NCBI GenBank assembly: GCA_964036045.1 | Contig: OZ038385.1 | Span: 43,008,367-43,072,366 of the forward strand | Direction of reading: 5' to 3' | Length of the DNA stretch: 64,000 nt | Source: Eutreptiella sp. 'Long Island Sound 2002' | Taxonomy: Eukaryota > Euglenozoa > Euglenophyceae > Eutreptiales > Eutreptiaceae | Part shown: piece after piece, positions 45,458 through 59,072 of the stretch | Numbering within the stretch: the stretch's first letter is position 1 | How the letters are laid out: each line of letters opens with the position of its first letter | Notes under the pieces: model-generated | What the model was told of the DNA's origin: nothing | What the model saw: only the letters and a program-made list of their open reading frames with translations | Databases searched by the model: none | Position numbers and translations under genes: made by a program

Positions 45458-48444
45458 ATGCCCTCAATACACATTTCACCCAGTGCCACCACCTCAAGGC
45501 CCCCCTTTTCAACTGCCCCCCATGCCCTCAAAACACATTTCACCCACTGCCACCACCTCCAAGCCCCTTTTCAACTGCCCCCATGACCTCAATACACATT
45601 TCACCCACTGCCACCACCTCCATGCCCCTTTTCAACTGCCCCCATGCCCTCAACACACGTTTCACCCAGTGCCATCACCTCAAACCCCCTTTTCAACTGC
45701 CCCCCATGCCCTCAAAACACATTTCACCCACTGCCACCACCTCCATGCCCCTTTTCAACTGCCCACATGCCCTCAACACACGTTTCACCCAGTGCCATCA
45801 CCTCAAACCCCCTTTTCAACTGCCCCCATGCCCTCAATACACATTTCACCAAGTGCCATCACCTCAAACCCCCTTTTCAACTGCCCCCATGCCCTCAATA
45901 CACATTTCACCCACTGCCACCACCTCAAACCCCCTTTTCAACTGCCCCCATGCCCTCAATACACATTTCACCAAGTGCCATCACCTCAAACCCCCTTTTC
46001 AACTGCCCCCATGACCTCAATACACATTTCACCAAGTGCCATCACCTCAAACCCCCTTTTCAACTGCCCCCATGCCCTCAATACACATTTCACCCAGTGC
46101 CACCACCTCAAGGCCCCCCTTTTCAACTGCCCCCCATGCCCTCAATACACATTTCACCAAGTGCCATCACCTCAAACCCCCTTTTCAACTGCCCCCATGC
46201 CCTCAATACACATTTCACCAAGTGCCATCACCTCAAACCCCCTTTTCAACTGCCCCCATGCCCTCAATACACATTTCACCCAGTGCCATCACCTCAAACC
46301 CCCTTTTCAACTGCCCCCATGCCCTCAATACACATTTCACCCACTGCCACCACCTCAAGGCCCCCCTTTTCAACTGCCCCCCATGCCCTCAAAACACATT
46401 TCACCCACTGCCACCACCTCCAAGCCCCTATTCAACTGCCCCCATGACCTCAATACACATTTCACCCACTGCCACCACCTCCATGCCCCTTTTCAACTGC
46501 CCCCATGCCCTCAACACACGTTTCACCCAGTGCCATCACCTCAAACCCCCTTTTCAACTGCCCCCCATGCCCTCAAAACACATTTCACCCACTGCCACCA
46601 CCTCCAAGCCCCTGTTCAACTGCCCCCATGCCATCAATACACATTTCACCCAGTGCCATCACCTCAAACCCCCTTTTCAACTGCCCCCATGCCCTCAATA
46701 CACATTTCACCCAGTGCCATCACCTCAAACCCCCTTTTCAACTGCCCCCCATGCCCTCAAAACACATTTCACCCACTGCCACCACCTCCAAGCCCCTGTT
46801 CAACTGCCCCCATGCCCTCAATACACATTTCACCCAGTGCCACCACCTCCAAGCCCCTGTTCAACTGCCCCCCATGCCCTCAATACACATTTCACCCACT
46901 GCCACCACCTCCAAGCCCCTGTTCAACTGCCCCCATGACCTCAATACACATTTCACCCACTGCCACCACCTCCGTGCCCCTTTTCAACTGCCCCAATGCC
47001 CTCAACACACGTTTCACCCAGTGCCATCACCTCAAACCCCCTTTTCAACTGCCCCCATGCCCTCAATACACATTTCACCAAGTGCCATCACCTCAAACCC
47101 CCTTTTCAACTGCCCCCATGCCCTCAATACACATTTCACCCAATGCCACCATCTCAAACCCCCTTTTCAACTGCCCCCATGCCCTCAACACACGTTTCAC
47201 CCAGTGCCATCACCTCAAACCCCCTTTTCAACTGCCCCCCATGCCCTCAATACACATTTCACCAAGTGCCACCACCTCCAAGCCCCTGTTCAACTGCCCC
47301 CATGCCATCAATACACATTTCACCCAGTGCCATCACCTCAAACCCCCTTTTCAACTGCCCCCATGCCCTCAATACACATTTCACCAAGTGCCATCACCTC
47401 AAACCCCCTTTTCAACTGCCCCCATGCCCTCAATACACATTTCACCAAGTGCCATCACCTCAAACCCCCTTTTCAACCGCCCCCATGCCCTCAAAACACA
47501 TTTCACCCAGTGCCACCATCTCAAACCCCCTTTTCAACTGCCCCCATGCCCTCAACACACGTTTCACCCAGTGCCATCACCTCAAACCCCCTTTTCAACT
47601 GCCCCCATGCCCTCAATACGCATTTCACCAAGTGCCATCACCTCCAAGCCCCTGTTCAACTGCCCCCATGACCTCAATACACATTTCACCCACTGCCACC
47701 ACCTCCATGCCCCTTTTCAACTGCCCCCATGCCCTCAACACACGTTTCACCCACTGCCATCACCTCAAACCCCCTTTTCAACTGCCCCCCATGCCCTGAA
47801 AACACATTTCACCCACTGCCACCACCTCAAACCCCCTTTTCAACTGCCCCCATGCCCTCAATACACATTTCACCCAGTGCCACCACCTCAAGGCCCCCCT
47901 TTTCAACTGCCCCCCATGCCCTCAACACACGTTTCACCCAGTGCCATCACCTCAAACCCCCTTTTCAACTGCCCCCCATGCCCTCAAAACACATTTCACC
48001 CACTGCCACCACCTCAAACCCCCTTTTCAACTGCCCCCATGCCCTCAATACACATTTCACCCAGTGCCACCACCTCAAGGCCCCCCTTTTCAACTGCCCC
48101 CCATGCCCTCAAAACACATTTCACCCACTGCCACGACCTCCAAGCCCCTGTTCAACCGCCCCCATGCCATCAATACACATTTCACCCAGTGCCACCACCT
48201 CCAAGCCCCTGTTCAACTGCCCCCCATGCCCTCAAAACACATTTCACCCACTGCCACCACCTCCATGCCCCTTTTCAACTGCCCCCATGCCCTCAACACA
48301 CGTTTCACCCAGTGCCATCACCTCAAACCCCCTTTTCAACTGCCCCCATGCCCTCAATACACATTTCACCAAGTGCCATCACCTCAAACGCCCTTTTCAA
48401 CTGCCCCCATGCCCTCAATACACATTTCACCCAATGCCACCATC

Positions 48445-49432
48445 TCAAACCCCCTTTTCAACTGCCCCCATGCCATCAATACACATTTCGCCTAGTGCCA
48501 CCACCTCAAGGCCCCCCTTTTCAACTGCCCCCATGCCCTCAATACACATTTCCCCCAGTGCCATCACCTCAAACCCCCTTTTCAACTGCCCCCATGCCCT
48601 CAAAACACATTTCACCCAGTGCCACCACCTCAAGGCCCCCCTTTTCAACTGCCCCCCATGCCCTCAAAACACATTTCACCCACTGCCACCACCTCCAAGC
48701 CCCTTTTCAACTGCCCCCATGACCTCAATACACATTTCACCCACTGCCACCACCTCCATGCCCCTTTTCAACTGCCCCCATGCCCTCAACACACGTTTCA
48801 CCCAGTGCCATCACCTCAAACCCCCTTTTCAACTGCCCCCCATGCCCTCAAAACACATTTCACCCACTGCCACCACCTCCATGCCCCTTTTCAACTGCCC
48901 CCATGCCCTCAACACACATTTCACCCAATGCCACCATCTCAAACCCCCTTTTCAACTGCCCCCATGCCATCAATACACATTTCGCCTAGTGCCACCACCT
49001 CAAGGCCCCCCTTTTCAACTGCCCCCATGCCCTCAATACACATTTCCCCCAGTGCCATCACCTCAAACCCCCTTTTCAACTGCCCCCATGCCCTCAATAC
49101 ACATTTCACCCAGTGCCACCACCTCAAGGCCCCCCTTTTCAACTGCCCCCCATGCCCTCAAAACACATTTCACCCACTGCCACCACCTCCAAGCCCCTTT
49201 TCAACTGCCCCCATGACCTCAATACACATTTCACCCACTGCCACCACCTCCATGCCCCTTTTCAACTGCCCCCATGCCCTCAACACACGTTTCACCCAGT
49301 GCCATCACCTCAAACCCCCTTTTCAACTGCCCCCCATGCCCTCAAAACACATTTCACCCACTGCCACCACCTCCATGCCCCTTTTCAACTGCCCACATGC
49401 CCTCAACACACGTTTCACCCAGTGCCACCATC
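48445..49432. repeat. 494-bp tandem duplication (8 monomers)
   Basis: 48445-48938 is repeated at 48939-49432. A related segment starts at 45309, 3136 bp upstream, so a larger duplication preceded this one. Confidence 0.7.
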
Positions 49433-50379
49433 TCAAACCCCCTTTTCAACTGCCCCCATGCCATCAAAACACATTTCACCAAGTGCCATCACCTCAAACC
49501 CCCTTTTCAACTGCCCCCATGACCTCAATACACATTTCACCCACTACCACCACCTCCATGCCCCTTTTCAACTGCTCCCATGCCCTCAACACACGTTTCA
49601 CCCAGTGCCATCACCTCAAACCCCCTTTTCAACTGCCCCCCATGCCCTCAATACACATTTCACCAAGTGCCACCACCTCCAAGCCCCTGTTCAATTGCCC
49701 CCATGCCATCAATACACATTTCACCCAGTGCCACCACCTCAAGGCCCCCCTTTTCAACTGCCCCCATGCCCTCAATACACATTTCAACCAGTGCCACCAC
49801 CTCAAGGCCCCCCTTTTCAACTGCCCCCCATGCCCTCAAAACACATTTCACCCACTGCCACCACCTCCAAGCCCCTGTTCAACTGCCCCCATGCCCTCAA
49901 TACACATTTCACCCAATGCCACCACCTCCAAGCCCCTGTTCAACTGCCCCCCATGCCCTCAAAACACATTTCACCCACTGCCACCACCTCCAAGCCCCTG
50001 TTCAACTGCCCCCATGACCTCAATACACATTTCACCCACTGCCACCACCTCCATGCCCCTTTTCAACTGCCCCCATGCCCTCAACACACGTTTCACCCAG
50101 TGCCATCACCTCAAACCCCCTTTCCAACTGCCCCCATGCCCTCAATACACATTTCACCAAGTGCCATCACCTCAAACCCCCTTTTCAACTGCCCCCATGC
50201 CCTCAATACACATTTCACCCAATGCCACCATCTCAAACCCCCTTTTCAACTGCCCCCATGCCATCAAAACACATTTCACCAAGTGCCATCACCTCAAACC
50301 CTCTTTTCAACTGCCCCCATGACCTCAATACACATTTCACCCACTACCACCACCTCCATGCCCCTTTTCAACTGCCCCC

Positions 50380-53300
50380 ATGCCCTCAACACACGTTTCA
50401 CCCAGTGCCATCACCTCAAACCCTCTTTTCAACTGCCCCCATGCCCTCAATACACATTTCACCCAGTGCCATCACCTCAAACCCCCTTTTCAACTGCCCC
50501 CATGCCCTCAATACACATTTCACCAAGTGCCATCACCTCAAACCCCCTTTTCAACTGCCCCCATGCCCTCAAAACACATTTCACCCAGTGCCACCATCTC
50601 AAACCCCCTTTTCAACTGCCCCCATGCCCTCAACACACGTTTCACCCACTGCCATCACCTCAAACCCCCTTTTCAACTGCCCCCATGCCCTCAATACACA
50701 TTTCACCAAGTGCCATCACCTCCAAGCCCCTGTTCAACTGCCCCCATGACCTCAATACACATTTCACCCACTGCCACCACCTCCATGCCCCTTTTCAACC
50801 GCCCCCATGCCCTCAACACACGTTTCACCCACTGCCATCACCTCAAACCCCCTTTTCAACTGCCCCCCATGCCCTCAAAACACATTTCACCCACTGCCAC
50901 CACCTCCATGCCCCTTTTCAACTGCCCCCATGCCCTCAATACACATTTCACCCAGTGCCACCACCTCAAGGCCCCCCTTTTCAACTGCCCCCATGCCCTC
51001 AAAACACATTTCACCCACTGCCACCACCTCCAAGCCCCTGTTCAACTGCCCCCATGCCATCAATACACATTTCACCCAGTGCCATCACCTCAAACCCCCT
51101 TTTCAACTGCCCCCATGCCCTCAATACACATTTCACCAAGTGCCATCACCTCCAAGCCCCTGTTCAACTGCCCCCATGCCCTCAATACACATTCCCCCAG
51201 TGCCATCACCTCAAACCCCCTTTTCAACTGCCCCCATGCCATCAATACACATTTCACCAAGTGCCATCACCTCCAAGCCCCTGTTCAACTGCCCCCATGA
51301 CCTCAATACACATTTCACCCACTGCCACCACCTCCATGCCCCTTTTCAACTGCCCCCATGCCCTCAACACACGTTTCACCCACTGCCATCACCTCAAACC
51401 CCCTTTTCAACTGCCCCCCATGCCCTCAAAACACATTTCACCCACTGCCACCACCTCCATGCCCCTTTTCAACTGCCCCCATGCCCTCAACACACGTTTC
51501 ACCCACTGCCATCACCTCAAACCCCCTTTTCAACTGCCCCCCATGCCCTCAAAACACATTTCACCCAGTGCCACCACCTCCAAGCCCCTGTTCAATTGCC
51601 CCCATGCCATCAATACACATTTCACCAAGTGCCATCACCTCAAACCCCCTTTTCAACTGCCCCCATGCCCTCAATACACATTTCACCCAGTGCCACCACC
51701 TCAAGGCCCCCCTTTTCAACTGCCCCCCATGCCCTCAAAACACATTTCACCCACTGCCACCACCTCCAAGCCCCTGTTCAACTGCCCCCATGCCCTCAAT
51801 ACACATTTCACCCAATGCCACCACCTCCAAGCCCCTGTTCAACTGCCCCCCATGCCCTCAAAACACATTTCACCCACTGCCACCACCTCCGAGCCCCTGT
51901 TCAACTGCCCCCATGACCTCAATACACATTTCACCCACTGCCACCACCTCCATGCCCCTTTTCAACTGCCCCCATGCCCTCAACACACGTTTCACCCAGT
52001 GCCATCACCTCAAACCCTCTTTTCAACTGCCCCCATGCCCTCAATACACATTTCACCCAGTGCCATCACCTCAAACCCCCTTTTCAACTGCCCCCATGCC
52101 CTCAATACACATTTCACCAAGTGCCATCACCTCAAACCCCCTTTTCAACTGCCCCCAAGCCCTCAAAACACATTTCACCCAATGCCACCATCTCAAACCC
52201 CCTTTTCAACTGCCCCCATGCCATCAAAACACATTTCACCAAGTGCCATCACCTCAAACCCTCTTTTCAACTGCCCCCATGACCTCAATACACATTTCAC
52301 CCACTACCACCACCTCCATGCCCCTTTTCAACTGCCCCCATGCCCTCAACACACGTTTCACCCAGTGCCATCACCTCAAACCCTCTTTTCAACTGCCCCC
52401 ATGCCCTCAATACACATTTCACCCAGTGCCATCACCTCAAACCCCCTTTTCAACTGCCCCCATGCCCTCAATACACATTTCACCAAGTGCCATCACCTCA
52501 AACCCCCTTTTCAACTGCCCCCATGCCCTCAAAACACATTTCACCCAGTGCCACCATCTCAAACCCCCTTTTCAACTGCCCCCATGCCCTCAACACACGT
52601 TTCACCCACTGCCATCACCTCAAACCCCCTTTTCAACTGCCCCCATGCCCTCAATACACATTTCACCAAGTGCCATCACCTCCAAGCCCCTGTTCAACTG
52701 CCCCCATGACCTCAATACACATTTCACCCACTGCCACCACCTCCATGCCCCTTTTCAACTGCCCCCATGCCCTCAACACACGTTTCACCCACTGCCATCA
52801 CCTCAAACCCCCTTTTCAACTGCCCCCCATGCCCTCAAAACACATTTCACCCACTGCCACCACCTCCATGCCCCTTTTCAACTGCCCCCATGCCCTCAAT
52901 ACACATTTCACCCAGTGCCACCACCTCAAGGCCCCCCTTTTCAACTGCCCCCATGCCCTCAAAACACATTTCACCCACTGCCACCACCTCCAAGCCCCTG
53001 TTCAACTGCCCCCATGCCATCAATACACATTTCACCCAGTGCCATCACCTCAAACCCCCTTTTCAACTGCCCCCATGCCCTCAATACACATTTCACCAAG
53101 TGCCATCACCTCCAAGCCCCTGTTCAACTGCCCCCATGCCCTCAATACACATTCCCCCAGTGCCATCACCTCAAACCCCCTTTTCAACTGCCCCCATGCC
53201 ATCAATACACATTTCACCAAGTGCCATCACCTCCAAGCCCCTGTTCAACTGCCCCCATGACCTCAATACACATTTCACCCACTGCCACCACCTCCATGCC

Positions 53301-53810
53301 CCTTTTCAACTGCCCCCATGCCCTCAACACACGTTTCACCCACTGCCATCACCTCAAACCCCCTTTTCAACTGCCCCCCATGCCCTCAAAACACATTTCA
53401 CCCAGTGCCACCACCTCCAAGCCCCTGTTCAATTGCCCCCATGCCATCAATACACATTTCACCAAGTGCCATCACCTCAAACCCCCTTTTCAACTGCCCC
53501 CATGCCCTCAATACACATTTCACCCAGTGCCACCACCTCAAGGCCCCCCTTTTCAACTGCCCCCCATGCCCTCAAAACACATTTCACCCACTGCCACCAC
53601 CTCCAAGCCCCTGTTCAACTGCCCCCATGCCCTCAATACACATTTCACCCAATGCCACCACCTCCAAGCCCCTGTTCAACTGCCCCCCATGCCCTCAAAA
53701 CACATTTCACCCACTGCCACCACCTCCGAGCCCCTGTTCAACTGCCCCCATGACCTCAATACACATTTCACCCACTGCCACCACCTCCATGCCCCTTTTC
53801 AACTGCCCCC
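50380..53810. repeat. 1960-bp tandem duplication (32 monomers)
   Basis: Variant order matches at an offset of 1960 bp for 50380/52340, 50807/52767, 50887/52847 and 51358/53318. The shared rare variant CACATTCCCCCAGTG appears in both copies. The second copy lacks an internal block after 53318. Confidence 0.8.
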
Positions 53811-54542
53811 ATGCCCTCAACACACGTTTCACCCAGTGCCATCACCTCAAACCCCCTTTTCAACTGCCCCCATGCCCTCAATACACATTTCACCAAGTGC
53901 CATCACCTCAAACCCCCTTTTCAACTGCCCCCATGCCCTCAATACACATTTCACCCAATGCCACCATCTCAAACCCCCTTTTCAACTGCCCCCATGCCAT
54001 CAAAACACATTTCACCAAGTGCCATCACCTCAAACCCCCTTTTCAACTGCCCCCATGACCTCAATACACATTTCACCCACTACCACCACCTCCATGCCCC
54101 TTTTCAACTGCCCCCATGCCCTCAACACACGTTTCACCCAGTGCCATCACCTCAAACCCTCTTTTCAACTGCCCCCATGCCCTCAATACACATTTCACCA
54201 AGTGCCATCACCTCAAACCCCCTTTTCAACTGCCCCCATGCCCTCACTACACATTTCACCAAGTGCCATCACCTCAAACCCCCTTTTCAACTGCCCCCAT
54301 GCCCTCAAAACACATTTCACCCAGTGCCACCATCTCAAACCCCCTTTTCAACTGCCCCCATGCCCTCAACACACGTTTCACCCAGTGCCATCACCTCAAA
54401 CCCCCTTTTCAACTGCCCCCATGCCCTCAATACACATTTCACCAAGTGCCATCACCTCCAAGCCCCTGTTCAACTGCCCCCATGACCTCAATACACATTT
54501 CACCCACTGCCACCACCTCCATGCCCCTTTTCAACTGCCCCC

Positions 54543-57100
54543 ATGCCCTCAACACACGTTTCACCCACTGCCATCACCTCAAACCCCCTTTTCAACTGCC
54601 CCCCATGCCCTCAAAACACATTTCACCCACTGCCACCACCTCCATGCCCCTTTTCAACTGCCCCCATGCCCTCAATACACATTTCACCCAGTGCCACCAC
54701 CTCAAGGCCCCCCTTTTCAACTGCCCCCATGCCCTCAAAACACATTTCACCCACTGCCACCACCTCCAAGCCCCTGTTCAACTGCCCCCATGCCATCAAT
54801 ACACATTTCACCCAGTGCCATCACCTCAAACCCCCTTTTCAACTGCCCCCATGCCCTGAATACACATTTCACCCAGTGCCACCACCTCCAAGCCCCTGTT
54901 CAACTGCCCCCCATGCCCTCAATACACATTTCGCCAAGTGCCATCACCTCCAAGCCCCTGTTCAACTGCCCCCATGCCATCAATACACATTCCCCCAGTG
55001 CCATCACCTCAAACCCCCTTTTCAACTGCCCCCATGCCCTCAATACACATTTCACCAAGTGCCATCACCTCCAAGCCCCTGTTCAACTGCCCCCCATGAC
55101 CTCAATACACATTTCACCCACTGCCACCACCTCCATGCCTCTTTTCAACTGCCCCCATGCCCTCAACACACGTTTCACCCACTGCCATCACCTCAAACCC
55201 CCTTTTCAACTGCCCCCCATGCCCTCAAAACACATTTCACCCACTGCCACCACCTCCATGCCCCTTTTCAACTGCCCCCATGCCCTCAATACACATTTCA
55301 CCCAGTGCCACCACCTCAAGGCCCCCCTTTTCAACTGCCCCCATGCCCTCAAAACACATTTCACCCACTGCCACCACCTCCAAGCCCCTGTTCAACTGCC
55401 CCCATGCCATCAATACACATTTCACCCAGTGCCATCACCTCAAACCCCCTTTTCAACTGCCCCCATGCCCTGAATACACATTTCACCCAGTGCCACCACC
55501 TCCAAGCCCCTGTTCAACTGCCCCCCATGCCCTCAATACACATTTCGCCAAGTGCCATCACCTCCAAGCCCCTGTTCAACTGCCCCCATGCCATCAATAC
55601 ACATTCCCCCAGTGCCATCACCTCAAACCCCCTTTTCAACTGCCCCCATGCCATCAATACACATTTCACCAAGTGCCATCACCTCCAAGCCCCTGTTCAA
55701 CTGCCCCCATGACCTCAATACACATTTCACCCACTGCCACCACCTCCATGCCTCTTTTCAACTGCCCCCATGCCCTCAACACACGTTTCACCCACTGCCA
55801 TCACCTCAAACCCCCTTTTCAACTGCCCCCCATGCCCTCAAAACACATTTCACCCACTGCCACCACCTCCATGCCCCTTTTCAACTGCCCCCATGCCCTC
55901 AATACACATTTCACCCAGTGCCACCACCTCAAGGCCCCCCTTTTCAACTGCCCCCATGCCCTCAAAACACATTTCACCCACTGCCACCACCTCCAAGCCC
56001 CTGTTCAACTGCCCCCATGCCATCAATACACATTTCACCCAGTGCCATCACCTCAAACCCCCTTTTCAACTGCCCCCATGCCCTGAATACACATTTCACC
56101 CAGTGCCACCACCTCCAAGCCCCTGTTCAACTGCCCCCCATGCCCTCAATACACATTTCGCCAAGTGCCATCACCTCCAAGCCCCTGTTCAACTGCCCCC
56201 ATGCCATCAATACACATTCCCCCAGTGCCATCACCTCAAACCCCCTTTTCAACTGCCCCCATGCCCTCAATACACATTTCACCAAGTGCCATCACCTCCA
56301 AGCCCCTGTTCAACTGCCCCCATGACCTCAATACACATTTCACCCACTGCCACCACCTCCATGCCTCTTTTCAACTGCCCCCATGCCCTCAACACACGTT
56401 TCACCCACTGCCATCACCTCAAACCCCCTTTTCAACTGCCCCCCATGCCCTCAAAACACATTTCACCCACTGCCACCACCTCCATGCCCCTTTTCAACTG
56501 CCCCCATGCCCTCAATACACATTTCACCCAGTGCCACCACCTCAAGGCCCCCCTTTTCAACTGCCCCCATGCCCTCAAAACACATTTCACCCACTGCCAC
56601 CACCTCCAAGCCCCTGTTCAACTGCCCCCATGCCATCAATACACATTTCACCCAGTGCCATCACCTCAAACCCCCTTTTCAACTGCCCCCATGCCCTGAA
56701 TACACATTTCACCCAGTGCCACCACCTCCAAGCCCCTGTTCAACTGCCCCCCATGCCCTCAATACACATTTCGCCAAGTGCCATCACCTCCAAGCCCCTG
56801 TTCAACTGCCCCCATGCCATCAATACACATTCCCCCAGTGCCATCACCTCAAACCCCCTTTTCAACTGCCCCCATGCCATCAATACACATTTCACCAAGT
56901 GCCATCACCTCCAAGCCCCTGTTCAACTGCCCCCATGACCTCAATACACATTTCACCCACTGCCACCACCTCCATGCCTCTTTTCAACTGCCCCCATGCC
57001 CTCAACACACGTTTCACCCACTGCCATCACCTCAAACCCCCTTTTCAACTGCCCCCCATGCCCTCAAAACACATTTCACCCACTGCCACCACCTCCAAGC
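54543..57100. repeat. 613-bp higher-order repeat, at least four copies
   Basis: Copies start at 54543, 55157, 55770, 56383 and, partly, 56996 (spacing 614, 613, 613, 613; 10 monomers). They share private variants such as TTTCGCCAAGTG and CCCTGAATACAC. This is the youngest-looking and most regular block of the array. Confidence 0.88.
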
Positions 57101-59072
57101 CCCTGTTCAACTGCCCCCATGCCATCAATACACATTTCACCCAGTGCCATCACCTCAAACCCCCTTTTCAACTGCCCCCATGCCCTCAATACACATTTCA
57201 CCCACTGCCATCACCTCAAACCCCCTTTTCAACTGCCCCCCATGCCCTCAAAACACATTTCACCCACTGCCACCACCTCCAAGCCCCTGTTCAACTGCCC
57301 CCATGCCCTCAATACACATTTCACCCAGTGCCACCACCTCCAAGCCCCTGTTCAACTGCCCCCTATGCCCTCAAAACTAATTTCACCCACTGCCACCACC
57401 TCCAAGCCCCTGTTCAACTGCCCCCATGACCTCAATACACATTTCACCCACTGCCACCACCTCCATGCCCCTGTTCAACTGCCCCCCATGCCCTCAATAC
57501 ACGTTTCACCAAGTGCCATCACCTCAAACCCCCTTTTCAACTGCCCCCATGCCCTCAATACACACAAGTCACCAAGTGCCATCACCTCAAACCCCCTTTT
57601 CAACTGCCCCCATGCCCTCAAAACACATTTCACCCAGTGCCACCATCTCAAACCCCCTTTTCAACTGCCCCCATGCCCTCAACACACGTTTCACCCAGTG
57701 CCATCACCTCAAACCCCCTTTTCAACTGCCCCCATGCCCTCAATACACATTTCACCAAGTGCCATCACCTCCAAGCCCCTGTTCAACTGCCCCCATGACC
57801 TCAATACACATTTCACCCACTGCCACCACCTCCATGCCCCTTTTCAACTGCCCCCATGCCCTCAATACACATTTCACCCAATGCCACCATCTCAAACCCC
57901 CTTTTCAACTGCCCCCATGCCATCAAAACACATTTCACCAAGTGCCATCACCTCAAACCCCCTTTTCAACTGCCCCCATGACCTCAATACACATTTCACC
58001 CACTACCACCACCTCCATGCCCCTTTTCAACTGCCCCCATGCCCTCAACACACGTTTCACCCAGTGCCATCACCTCAAACCCCCTTTTCAACTGCCCCCA
58101 TGCCCTCAATACACATTTCACCAAGTGCCATCACCTCAAACCCCCTTTTCAACTGCCCCCATGCCCTCAAAACACATTTCACCCAGTGCCACCATCTCAA
58201 ACCCCCTTTTCAAATGCCCCCATGCCCTCAACACACGTTTCACCCAGTGCCATCACCTCAAACCCCCTTTTCAACTGCCCCCATGCCCTCAATACACATT
58301 TCACCAAGTGCCATCACCTCCAAGCCCCCTGTTCAACTGCCCCCATGACCTCAATACACATTTCACCCACTGCCACCACCTCCAGCCCCTTTTCAACTGC
58401 CCCCCATGCCCTCAACACACGTTTCACCCACTGCCATCACCTCAAACCCCCTTTTCAACTGCCCCCCATGCCCTCAAAACACATTTCACCCACTGCCACC
58501 ACCTCCATGCCCCTTTTCAACTGCCCCCATGCCCTCAATACACATTTCACCCAGTGCCACCACCTCAAGGCCCCCCTTTTCAACTGCCCCCCATGCCCTC
58601 AAAACACATTTCACCCACTGCCACCACCTCCAAGCCCCTGTTCAACTGCCCCCATGCCATCAATACACATTTCACCCAGTGCCATCACCTCAAACCCCCT
58701 TTTCAACTGCCCCCATGCCCTCAATACACATTTCACCCAGTGCCACCACCTCAAGGCCCCCCTTTTCAACTGCCCCCCCATGCCCTCAAAACACATTTCA
58801 CCCACTGCCACCACCTCCAAGCCCCTGTTCAACTGCCCCCATGCCCTCAATACACATTTCACCCAGTGCCACCACCTCCAAGCCCCTGTTCAACTGCCCC
58901 CCATGCCCTCAAAACACATTTCACCCACTGCCACCACCTCCAAGCCCCTGTTCAACTGCCCCCATGACCTCAATACACATTTCACCCACTGCCACCACCT
59001 CCATGCCCCTGTTCAACTGCCCCCCATGCCCTCAATACACGTTTCACCAAGTGCCATCACCTCAAACCCCCT

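Larger units (their letters stand above)
31703..59072. repeat. 61-bp satellite array, about 446 monomers
   Basis: The monomer contains, in order, TTCACCCAGTGCCACCACCT, CAAACCCCCTTTTCAACTG and CCCCCATGCCCTCAATACAC. Variants differ at a few fixed sites: CAGTG/CACTG/AAGTG/CAATG, CACCACCT/CATCACCT/CACCATCT, CAAACCCCC/CCAAGCCCCTG/CCATGCCCC/CAAGGCCCCCC, and CAATACACAT/AAAACACAT/AACACACGT/GACCTCAATAC. Some monomers are 62 bp from one extra C. The plus strand is about half C with only about four G per monomer. Long open frames, up to about 1370 codons, run through it in all plus frames. They are by-products: 61 bp is one more than a multiple of 3, so three monomers are read as one 61-residue peptide repeat. 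Not genes. Confidence 0.97.

Noticed and set aside
31703-59072. Very long His/Pro-rich proteins
   Set aside because: Satellite reading frames; the peptide period equals the monomer length and no start or regulatory context exists.
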